DNA from: Shewanella psychrophila
GTDB lineage: Bacteria; Pseudomonadota; Gammaproteobacteria; Enterobacterales; Shewanellaceae
Assembly (NCBI RefSeq): GCF_002005305.1
Contig: NZ_CP014782.1
Location: 2,418,001-2,482,000 of the forward strand
Direction: 5' to 3'
DNA: 64,000 nt
Positions 43,563-54,151 of this stretch are shown here, in pieces. A program made the position numbers and the translations under genes. Below the pieces are notes generated by a model that saw only the letters and a list, made by a program, of their open reading frames with translations, did not search any database and was not told where the DNA came from. Within the stretch, counting starts at the first letter, position 1. Each line of letters opens with the position of its first letter.

Positions 43563-46500
43563 TGAGCCAGACCTCTAAACCTTCAAAGAAGCCTTTAGCG
43601 AGTGATAAAAAATCAGCACCAGAGTCGGTACAAGACTCGACAGCCGATAAGCGTCTAAACAAACGTCTTAAAGATATGCCCATCGCCATCGTAGGCATGG
43701 CAAGTATCTTTGCTAACTCTCGTTACCTGAATAAATTCTGGGATTTGATCAGTGAAAAAATCGATGCGATAACCGAATTGCCATCGACTCATTGGCAACC
43801 AGAAGATTATTACGATGCTAACAAGAGCACACCAGATAAGAGCTATTGTAAGCGTGGTGGATTCTTGCCAGATGTTGATTTCAACCCAATGGAGTTTGGC
43901 TTACCGCCAAATATCCTAGAGTTAACTGATACATCACAGCTGCTGTCTTTGATCGTTGCTAAAGAGGTCTTGGCCGATGCAAACCTTGCAGAAGGTTATG
44001 ACAGGGATAAGATTGGTATCACACTCGGTGTCGGTGGTGGTCAGAAAATCAGCCACAGCTTAACCGCTCGTCTTCAGTACCCAGTACTTAAGAAAGTATT
44101 CAAAAATAGCGGTATCAGCGACGAAGATAGCGCCATGCTGATCAAGAAGTTTCAAGATCAGTACGTTCACTGGGAAGAGAACTCGTTCCCAGGTTCACTG
44201 GGTAACGTTATCTCAGGTCGTATCGCCAACCGTTTCGATTTAGGCGGCATGAACTGTGTGGTTGATGCTGCATGTGCAGGCTCCCTTGCCGCCATGCGTA
44301 TGGCACTAAGCGAGCTTGTTGAAGGTCGCTCAGAGATGATGATCACAGGTGGTGTATGTACCGATAACTCACCGTCTATGTACATGAGCTTCTCAAAGAC
44401 GCCTGCATTTACCACCAACGAAACCATTCAGCCCTTTGATATCGACTCGAAAGGCATGATGATCGGTGAAGGTATCGGTATGATCGCACTTAAGCGTCTA
44501 GAAGATGCTGAACGTGACGGCGATAGAATCTACTCAGTGATTAAAGGTGTAGGCTCATCATCAGATGGTAAGTTTAAGTCTATCTACGCACCACGCCCAG
44601 AAGGTCAGGCTAAAGCCCTAAGACGTGCTTATGATGACGCAGGTTTTGAGCCACATACATTGGGTCTTATCGAAGCACACGGTACAGGTACCGCTGCAGG
44701 TGATGCAGCAGAATTTGCCGGTCTTTGCTCAGTATTTGCTGATGGCAACGACACTAAGCAACACATTGCCTTAGGTTCGGTGAAGTCTCAAATTGGTCAC
44801 ACTAAGTCTACAGCAGGTACAGCAGGTCTGATTAAGGCATCACTGGCACTACACCATAAGGTGTTACCAGCGACAATTAACATCAGCCAGCCAAGCCCTA
44901 AACTTGAGATTGAAAACTCACCATTTTACCTCAATACCGAGACTCGTCCTTGGTTACCACGCGCCGATGGAACGCCACGCCGTGCGGGTATCAGCTCATT
45001 TGGTTTTGGTGGCACGAACTTCCACTTCGTACTGGAAGAGTACAGTAAAGAACATAGCCGCCTCGATAGCGAAAAAGCAAAATACCGTCAACGTCAAGTT
45101 GCTCAAAGCTTCTTAGTAAGTGCCCCATCGAAAGATGCACTTATCACTGAGCTAAACAGCTTGGCTGCAGCGACAACACGTGAACAGTTCATGCTTGCCA
45201 CTGCTGCGGCTGATTATGCACTACGTGAACTTGATGCTAACGCGCCTCGACTCGGTTTAGTGGCTAACACAAGTGAAGAACTAGCAACACAGATCAAGCA
45301 AGCTATCGCTAAGCTAACCATCAGTGATATTCTTGCCGACCAAGAAGGCTGGCAACTACCTGGTGGCACTAGCTTCCGCGCATCGAGTGTTGAAGGTAAA
45401 GTTGCAGCCTTGTTTGCTGGTCAAGGTTCACAGTACCTCAACATGGGCCGCGATCTAGCTTGCTACTACCCAGAGATTCGCCAGCAATTTGTAGCTGCAG
45501 ATAAAGTCTTTGCCGCAAATAATAAGACGCCACTTTCACAGACGCTTTATCCAAAGCCAGTCTTTAATAGAGACGATGTTAAAGCTCAAGAAGCTATACT
45601 GACTAACACTGCTAATGCACAAAGTGCAATCGGTGCTATCTCTATGGGTCAGTACGAGCTATTCACCGCTGCTGGTTTCAATGCCGATATGGTTGCAGGA
45701 CACAGCTTTGGTGAGCTAACAGCTCTTTGCGCATCTGGCGCTATCTCAACTGAAGACTATTATAAGCTAGCATTTGCCCGTGGCGATGCCATGGCCACTA
45801 AAGCCCCGACTAAAGACGGCGTAGAAGCTGACACTGGTGCTATGTTCGCCATCATTACCAAGAATGCAGCAGATCTTGAAGCCGTTGAAACTACTATCGC
45901 CAAATTCGATGGTGTAAAAGTGGCTAACTACAATGCACCGACACAATCTGTCATTGCAGGCCCAACAGCCTCTACAGCTGATGCCGCTAAAGCACTGAGT
46001 GAGCTTGGATATAAGGCGATAAACTTGCCTGTATCTGGCGCCTTCCACACTGAGCTCGTTGGTCACGCCCAAGCGCCATTTGCCAAAGCCATTGATGCCG
46101 CTAAGTTCAGCAAACCTACTCGCTCGCTTTACTCAAACGCAACAGGTGAGCTTTACGATAACACCGCCGCAAAGATAAAGGCCTCGTTCAAGAAGCATAT
46201 GCTTCAATCAGTACGCTTTACCGCTGAGCTTGAAGCCATGTATGACGCTGGCGCTCGCGTATTTGTTGAGTTTGGTCCTAAGAACATACTTCAAAAGCTG
46301 GTTCAGGGAACACTTGCTGATAAAGCGGGAATAGTCGCTATCTCTATCAACCCAAGCCCTAAAGGCGATAGCGATCTACAACTTAAGCAAGCTGCAGTGC
46401 AGCTCGCGGTTGCTGGTATCAAGCTTGATAATATCGACCCTTACCAAGCCGATATCGCAGCCCCTGAGAAGAAGTCGCCAATGAGCATCTCTCTCAATGC

Positions 46501-49500
46501 CGTTAACCATATCAGCAAGTCAACTCGCGCCAAAATGGCCAAGTCTCTCGAAACTGGCACAGTCACCAGCTCTACTATCGTAGAAGAGAAGATAGTTGAA
46601 GTTGAGAAAGTGATTGAAGTTGAGAAGATCGTAGAAATTGAAAAAGTCGTCGAAAAAATTGTAGAAGTCCCAACAATTATAGAGAGTCAAGTAGTGTCTC
46701 AAAACGCACCTGTTTTAAATAAAGAGCCATCAGCGGTTCTTAGCCATGAGCCAACAGCGGCTGTTAGTGTCGGCAGCGATGCGCTAACTAACTTCTTTGC
46801 AGCGCAGCAGCAAGCTGCACAGCTTCATCAACAGTTCCTTGAGATCCCACAGCAGTACGGTGAGACCTTCACAACCTTGATGACTGAGCAAACGAAACTT
46901 ACTACTTCAGGTATTGCTATTCCAGAGAGCCTACAGCGCTCAATGGAGCAGTTCCACCAGCTACAAGCTCAAACAGTGCAAAGTCATACTCAGTTCCTTG
47001 AGATGCAAGCAGGTAGTAACACTGCAGCGCTTAGCATGCTAAACGGCACGCCAGCACCAATTCAAGCGGTTCAGTCTGTAGTTCAACCAGCCATCATCCA
47101 AGCAGCACCAGTGGCTCAGCCAGTTCCTGCTCAAGTAGCGACTCCAGTGCAAGCAGCTCCATTAGCACCAGTTCAAGCCCAACGTCCTGTAGTTACAGCC
47201 CCCACAGTTGTTCGGGCTGCACCGGTACAAACAGTAACAGTAGCCCCTGTTGCTGCACCGGCTCCAGTCGTCGCTCCTGTAGCAACTAACACAAGTGCAG
47301 CTGAAGGCGTACTCTCTGCTGAAAAGGTTCAAGCCACCATGCTTGAAGTAGTTGCCGAGAAGACCGGTTACCCAACTGAAATGTTAGAGCTTGAGATGGA
47401 TATGGAAGCCGATCTTGGTATCGACTCTATCAAGCGTGTTGAAATTCTAGGTACTGTTCAAGATGAGCTTCCAGGCCTTCCAGAGCTAAGCCCAGAAGAT
47501 CTAGCCGAGTGTCGTACACTAGGTGAAATCGTAGCGTACATGAACAGCAAGCTGACTAATACAAGTGCCGCCGCGGCGCCTGCTTCGACTAACACAAGTG
47601 CAGCTGAAGGCTCACTTTCTGTTGAGACAACCTTGAGCGCACAAACAGCCTTGAGCTCAGAGAAGGTTCAAGCGACCATGATGTCAGTAGTTGCTGAGAA
47701 AACTGGCTACCCTACAGAGATGCTAGAGCTTGAGATGGACATGGAAGCGGACCTTGGTATCGACTCTATCAAGCGTGTTGAAATTCTAGGAACGGTTCAA
47801 GATGAGCTTCCAGGCCTGCCTGAACTAAGCCCAGAAGATCTAGCTGAGTGTAGAACTTTAGGTGAAATCGTTACCTATATGGGAAGCAAGCTTCCAGCCG
47901 AAGGCTCTATGAACTCTCAGCCAGCTATCACTGCAGCTGTTCCCGTTGCTAATGGTCTTTCTGCAACGCAAGTGCAAAGCACTATGATGTCTGTGGTAGC
48001 TGAGAAAACTGGCTACCCAACTGAGATGGCTAGAGCTTGAGATGGATATGGAAGCCGATCTTGGTATCGACTCTATCAAGCGCGTTGAAATTCTAGGAAC
48101 GGTTCAAGATGAGCTACCGGGCCTGCCTGAGCTAAACCCTGAAGATCTAGCCGAGTGTCGTACACTGGGTGAAATCGTTACTTATATGAACTCTAAGCTT
48201 CCTGCGACGAATAGCGCCGCGGCGGCTCCTCATGTTAGTGCCGATGAAGGCTCACTCTCTGCGACTCTTTCTTCCGAGAAGGTCCAAGCAACCATGATGT
48301 CAGTAGTAGCTGAGAAAACTGGCTACCCAACTGAGATGCTAGAACTTAGCATGGATATGGAAGCCGACCTTGGTATCGACTCTATCAAGCGAGTTGAAAT
48401 CTTAGGTACTGTTCAAGATGAGCTTCCAGGTCTGCCTGAGCTAAACCCTGAAGATCTTGCTGAGTGCCGTACTCTGGGCGAAATCGTTAGCTACATGAAC
48501 TCTAAGCTTCCAGCTGCGGGCTCTACTAATACAAGTGTCGCTGCGGCACCTTCACAAGCCGCTGCAGGCGCTTCTGCTGAGACAGCCCTGAGCGCCGAGA
48601 CTGTCCAAGCAACCATGATGTCAGTAGTAGCTGAGAAAACTGGCTACCCAACTGAGATGCTAGAACTTAGCATGGATATGGAAGCTGACCTTGGTATCGA
48701 CTCTATCAAGCGTGTTGAAATTCTAGGTACAGTTCAAGATGAGCTTCCAGGCTTACCTGAGCTAAATCCTGAAGATCTAGCTGAGTGTCGTACACTGGGC
48801 GAAATCGTAGCGTATATGAACTCTAAGCTTCCTGCGACGAATAGCGCCGCGGCGGCTCCTAATGTTAGTGCCGCTGAGGGCTTGCTCTCTGCTGAGACAG
48901 CCTTGAGCGCGCAAGAAGTACAAGGCACTATGATGTCAGTGGTTGCCGAGAAGACTGGCTACCCAACTGAGATGCTAGAACTGAGCATGGATATGGAAGC
49001 CGATTTAGGTATCGACTCTATCAAGCGTGTTGAAATTCTAGGTACTGTTCAAGATGAGCTTCCAGGTCTGCCAGAGCTAAACCCAGAAGATCTTGCTGAG
49101 TGTCGTACACTGGGCGAAATCGTAAGCTACATGAACTCTAAACTATCTACAAGTGCCGCCGCAGGCGCTGCAGCTTTTGGTTCAGCAAGCGCTGCTGTAA
49201 CTGGTGCAGTTAAGTCAGTTGCAGACACAATCACCTCTTCAACTAATGCTTCACTTGGGCTTCCTCCTCACAGCGAGGTAGCGCTAAAAAAGCTTAAAGC
49301 GGCGGATCAAATCAATGTTGATTCTAACGAGAAGTTCGCCGCTCTTTATGGAAATAGCGCAACCCTTGTGATCACAGATGATGGCCACAACGCAGGCGTT
49401 TTAGCAGAGAAACTAACAAAAAAAGGCCTGAAAGTAGCCGTTGTACGTCTACCAAAAGGCGCAGCTCAATCACCGTTAAGCAGTGATGTAGCAAGCTTCC

Positions 49501-51836
49501 AAGCAAAGAGTATTGATGAGTCTGGGATCAGCGCTGTTATTGCCCAAATCGAGCAGCAACTAGGTCAAATTAGTGGGTTTATTCACCTGCAACCAGAAGC
49601 TAACGAAGATAACCTGAATGATGCCGTTAACTTAAGCAGTGAAAGCTTCACTCACGTTAGCCAAGCCTTCCTTTGGGCCAAACTGCTACAACCTAAGCTG
49701 ACAAGCTCAAGTGATAAGCGTCGTAGCTTTATCACTGTTAGCCGTATCGATGGTGGCTTTGGCTACTTAAACACTAAACAGCTAGAAAACGCTGAGCTAA
49801 ACCAAGCAGCACTTGCGGGTTTAACTAAGACACTAGGCCATGAGTGGCCAACAGTCTTCTGCCGTGCGCTAGATGTCGCAACTAACTTAGATGCAACTCA
49901 CCTTAGCGACGCGATCACTAACGAGTTGTTCGATAGTAACACTCAACTGCCAGAAGTAGGTATCTCACTCGATGCTAAGGGTAACCTTGAACGTACAACC
50001 CTAATAGCAGGTGAAGCAAGCAGTAAACATGCTGGTTCATCACTTAATAGTGCAGATAAAATACTGGTGACCGGGGGAGCAAAAGGTGTGACATTCGAAT
50101 GTGCCCTTGCATTAGCCAAGCGTACTCAGTCTCACTTTATCCTTGCTGGACGTAGCGAGCTACTGGCTATCCCAACATGGGCGACGGCTAAGCAAATTAG
50201 CGAGCTAAAACCCGCTGCTATTGCCCACATAATCTCCACAGGTAATAAGCCAACACCTAAGCAGGTTGAAGCCTTAGTTTGGACAGTTAAAAGCTCTATC
50301 GAGATAAACACAGCCCTTGAAGCCTTTGCTCAAGTTGGCGCAAGTGCTGAATATGTCAGCATGGATGTGACTAACACCGCCGCTATTACAGCAGCGCTCA
50401 AAGGTCGCTCAAATGAGATCACCGGTCTTATTCACGGTGCTGGCGTACTTGCCGATAAGCATATTCAAGATAAGACAATAGAAGAGTTAGGTCGCGTCTA
50501 CGGTACTAAGGTCAATGGCCTTAAAGCCCTGCTTGCAGCACTTGATTCAAGCAAGATAAAACTGCTAGCGATGTTCTCATCTGCTGCTGGTTTCTACGGC
50601 AATACAGGTCAAAGCGATTACGCTATGTCAAATGACATCCTTAACAAGGCGGCGCTGCAGTTCACTGCACGTAACCCACAGGCTAAAGTGATGAGCTTTA
50701 ACTGGGGTCCTTGGGATGGCGGCATGGTTACCGATGCGCTTAAGAAGATGTTCACCGACCGCGGTGTGTACGTTATCCCACTAAAAGCAGGGGCTGAGCT
50801 GTTTGCCACCCAACTGCTAAGTGAGACCGGCGCTCAACTGCTTATTGGTACCTCTATGCAAGGTGGCGACTCAAATAGTAAAGACGCTGAAGGCTCTACT
50901 ACAGGAAACGCTTCTGTAAAAAAGCTTAATGCGGGTGAGGTGCAACTTGCATCGCACCCGCTAGCACCTGTCTCTCTAACTAGAGCGTTGAACCCTAATG
51001 CGATGGTCTTTATCCAAGACCACCGCATTAGCGGTAACCCAGTGCTTCCCACTGTATGTGCAATACAGTGGATGCGCGAGGCAGCGAGTGAGATGCTCGG
51101 CGCTCAAGTTAAGGTGCTCGACTATAAGCTACTTAAAGGGATCATCTTCGACAGCAGCGATGTTCAAGAGGTGACCCTTGAGTTAACGCCCATAGAAAGC
51201 GAGCCTTCAGCGGTTCTTGGAAGTAGTGGCCAAATGACTGCGTTAATTAGTAGCCAAGGTCGTCCGCAGTACAAAGCGACACTTGCAGTATCAAGTGAGA
51301 TCTTTGCCACTAAGTCTATAAAGTTGAGCGGCGATGCCGTCACAACAGATGCTGAGCTCTACAGCAACGGAAGCCTATTCCACGGGCCACGTCTGCAGGG
51401 CATCAAGCAAGTGTTTAAGTTTGATGACGCAGGCCTGTTAGCCAATTGTCAACTTCCACAAGTCGATGACAGTGATTGCGGCCAGTTTGTTGCAACGCGG
51501 CATATTGGTGGCAGCCAGCCATTTGCAGAAGATCTTTTGCTACAGGCGATGCTGGTATGGGCAAGGCTTAAGTACGGTTCAGCGAGCTTACCATCAGCCA
51601 TAGGCGAGTTTATCTCAAACAAGCCACTGGCATTTGGTGATAAGGCAGTGCTTGAGCTAAAGGTCGTTAAGACAAGCAGCCGCTCACTTGAAGCTAATGT
51701 CGCGCTTTACCATGAAAATGGTGAACTTAGCGCGATGATGAAAGGGGCGAAAGTCACTATCAGCAAGAGCCTCAATAGCGCCTTCCTCAATGAAAGCAAG
51801 GAGGCAGCCTTGAGCGCCCCTGGAGGAAAGTCGTAA
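43562..51836 (+). pseudogene. pfaA: PfaA, PUFA synthase subunit (KS-MAT-6xACP-KR), split by a one-base insertion
   Basis: The core iterative PKS-type subunit for long-chain PUFA (probably EPA) synthesis. Domains: ketosynthase (about 37-480, Cys238 in DAACAGSL, plus EAHGTGTAAGD and GHTKSTAGT); acyltransferase (about 600-900, Ser715 in GHSFGEL); a charged coiled-coil-like linker; six ACPs with phosphopantetheine serines (LGIDS) at about 1289, 1402, 1504, 1607, 1714 and 1819; ketoreductase (VTGGAKG near 2168); and a C-terminal dehydratase-like region. An extra G at 48028-48029, in the third ACP, makes the first frame stop at 48040; the second resumes at 48042. Removing it gives 2757 residues. 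As written, the product ends after two ACPs and lacks KR. Confidence 0.93.
47330..49150 (+). repeat. Six tandem ACP-encoding repeats in pfaA
   Basis: Six units of about 305-340 bp encode near-identical ACPs (LGIDSIKRVEIL, then ECRTLGEIV) joined by Ala/Ser-rich linkers. Leu codons of the LGIDS motif fall at 47414, 47753, 48060, 48369, 48690 and 49005. High nucleotide identity makes recombination, and assembly error, likely here. Confidence 0.96.
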
Positions 51837-54151
51837 TGGTTCACTCGACACTCCCCGTTAGTAAAGCTAGCGTCAGTGATCAAGTAATCAAGAGTGAGAT
51901 GCCTCTGCGCATCGCACTCTTGGTGCTGCCGGCATCACTTGATTTAAGCAAGAGTTTAGACGCAGATACACTTAGTCTTGAAACACCAGAGGTGGCTAAG
52001 CAGCTATCTGTGCTATTGCCAGATCTGCATAACTCTACATTGCTACAAACCACCGAGCTTGTCTCTATCAAGGTTGATGATTTTGAGGCTAACTTAACTG
52101 CCACTATCGAGTCGATAGAGCAAGGTAAGCTAGTACAAATCTCAACACCGACTAGCTCATTGTTGATGATGCATGCACTAAAAGCGGCGCAAAATAGAAT
52201 TCACCCCCATGCGCAACTTGCTGCAATGCAGATGCAAGCTGGATCTGATTCAGCAGCCTCTGCAGATGCTTGTATGGCTGATGCTTGTATGGAGAGTGCG
52301 TTAAGCCAAGCAAAGCGTAAACCTGACAGCGTCAGCAAGCGCTTTGATCTACCAGAGCTTAACAGTACCGAGCAGTTTGATGCGGTATGTGAACTCATCA
52401 AAGATCTTGCCTCGCGTACACACCATAGAGATGCAGCAGCGATTGGCCCTAAACAAGCCACCAGCCACTACTGGTTTACCGATCACCATCAAGCACGTGT
52501 GGTCGCCATTAACCTAACTAATTCTGTACAGAATCGCGCTTCACAAAGCAGCTCATCAAACTGCATCAGCTTCGTGGTCTCCCAAGGCACAGGCTTTATC
52601 GCACCAAGATCGATTATCCATGCCAATCGATTACAGTTTGTGGTCTCATCTGATACCCAAGCAGGGCTTATTGATGCACTAGGTTCACTAAAGGCTCAAT
52701 TGGCAAACAATTCGACGAGTGAATCTCTGCTTACCTTGATGCGTGATAACCTATTTGCCTTTGAAGCAAACGGGAGTACTGACACATACGCCATTGCCCT
52801 GCAAGCAAGTTCAGTTGAAGCCATGCTTCAAGAGCTCAAAGCAATGGTTGAGACTCTGCCTAAGGTCATGGCTGAAAAAGGCCAAGCTCACTCATCTCAA
52901 TCCTCACTTCAATATAAGACGCCAGCAGGCAGCTACTTTACTGCAGAGCCTTTAGGTTCATCTGCTCAAAGTGGTCTTGCATTTGTCTACCCAGGTGTGG
53001 GCACGGTTTACAGCGATATGTTCAGTGAGCTACATGGATACTTCCCGTCACTCTATTCTCAACTCGAGCGTGAGGGTGATTTGAAGTCGATGTTCCAAGC
53101 CGATGCTATTTATAACTTAGACCCTAAAGTCACTCCAGCTATGCCCCTTGGCGATCTCGCTATTGCCGGTGTAGGTAGCAGCTATCTACTGACTCAGTTA
53201 TTGGTCAAAGAGTTTGATATCACACCTAACTTTGCTCTGGGTTACTCCATGGGTGAAGCATCGATGTGGGCAAGTCTGGGAGTCTGGAACGACCCACACT
53301 CCTTGATAGAGAAGACTAAAACCGATCCGTTATTTACAACCGCGATCTCAGGCAAGTTGACTGCTGTTCGCAAAGCGTGGCAGCTCGATAATCGTGATGC
53401 CGATATCGTCTGGAATAGCTTTGTGGTTCGATCAAAAGCCGCGCCAATTAAAACGCTTCTGCCTGAGTTCCCCCACGCTTATTTAGCGATTGTTCAGGGT
53501 GACACCTGTGTGATTGCAGGCTGTGAAACTCAGTGCCGCGAACTATTAGCACGGATGAAAAAGCGTGGCATTGCAGCCAATCGAGTCACGGCAATGCACA
53601 CCTCTCCTGCGATGGAAGAACATGCCAATGTAGAGCAGTTTTATCATCAGCCGCTGCTTGAGAGTTTGCCAACTGACATTAAGTTTATCAGCGCAGCTTC
53701 AGGTGATACTTGTGTATCAAATGCTAGAGGTGGGTTAGACAGTCAAGTGGTTTCCCGCTCAATTGCCGACACTTTCTGCAACACCTTAGACTTTACTGCG
53801 CTTATTCATAGCGCTCAAAAACAAGGCGTAAAGCTATTCGTCGAATTAGGCGCAGATAGACAGAACTGCACACTTATCGACAAAATCGCTAAACAAGATC
53901 ATCAATGTGGCGGCGAGTCGACCGACTTCCCATGCTGCACAGTGCCAGTGAATGCCAAAGGCGGAGATGATATTACCACCCTACTCAAGGCATTAGGCCA
54001 GCTCATTAGTCATCGAGTGCCACTCACTGTCACGCCGCTTATTGATGGAATAAATCGTGAAATCGCGCTATCTCAATTGAAGGCTGCTGCGATCATGAAG
54101 CAGATCAAGAGTGAACAGATGTCGAATCTAACATTACAAGGGGAAGTTTAA
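51836..54151 (+). CDS. pfaB: PfaB, PUFA synthase acyltransferase subunit
   Basis: A 771-residue subunit with an acyltransferase domain in its C-terminal half; the nucleophile is Ser471 in GYSMGEASMW. Downstream are RVTAMHTSPAMEEHANV and FVELGADRQNCTLIDKI, as in malonyl-type ATs. The N-terminal 350 residues are less conserved and resemble a degenerate ketosynthase-like region, as known for PfaB. PfaB is reported to influence which final product (EPA or DHA) is made. The ATG overlaps the pfaA TAA by one base. An in-frame duplication of ADACM (about residues 142-150) suggests slippage. Confidence 0.94.
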   Translation: MVHSTLPVSKASVSDQVIKSEMPLRIALLVLPASLDLSKSLDADTLSLETPEVAKQLSVLLPDLHNSTLLQTTELVSIKVDDFEANLTATIESIEQGKLVQISTPTSSLLMMHALKAAQNRIHPHAQLAAMQMQAGSDSAASADACMADACMESALSQAKRKPDSVSKRFDLPELNSTEQFDAVCELIKDLASRTHHRDAAAIGPKQATSHYWFTDHHQARVVAINLTNSVQNRASQSSSSNCISFVVSQGTGFIAPRSIIHANRLQFVVSSDTQAGLIDALGSLKAQLANNSTSESLLTLMRDNLFAFEANGSTDTYAIALQASSVEAMLQELKAMVETLPKVMAEKGQAHSSQSSLQYKTPAGSYFTAEPLGSSAQSGLAFVYPGVGTVYSDMFSELHGYFPSLYSQLEREGDLKSMFQADAIYNLDPKVTPAMPLGDLAIAGVGSSYLLTQLLVKEFDITPNFALGYSMGEASMWASLGVWNDPHSLIEKTKTDPLFTTAISGKLTAVRKAWQLDNRDADIVWNSFVVRSKAAPIKTLLPEFPHAYLAIVQGDTCVIAGCETQCRELLARMKKRGIAANRVTAMHTSPAMEEHANVEQFYHQPLLESLPTDIKFISAASGDTCVSNARGGLDSQVVSRSIADTFCNTLDFTALIHSAQKQGVKLFVELGADRQNCTLIDKIAKQDHQCGGESTDFPCCTVPVNAKGGDDITTLLKALGQLISHRVPLTVTPLIDGINREIALSQLKAAAIMKQIKSEQMSNLTLQGEV

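Noticed and set aside
44167..44427. Antisense frames of 60-118 codons within the pfa genes
   Set aside because: Typical shadows of long, GC-balanced coding genes; no ribosome binding site or homology.
48026..48044. Programmed ribosomal frameshift in pfaA
   Set aside because: No slippery heptamer or downstream stimulatory structure is evident, and the single extra G is absent from the five sister ACP repeats; insertion or error is simpler.
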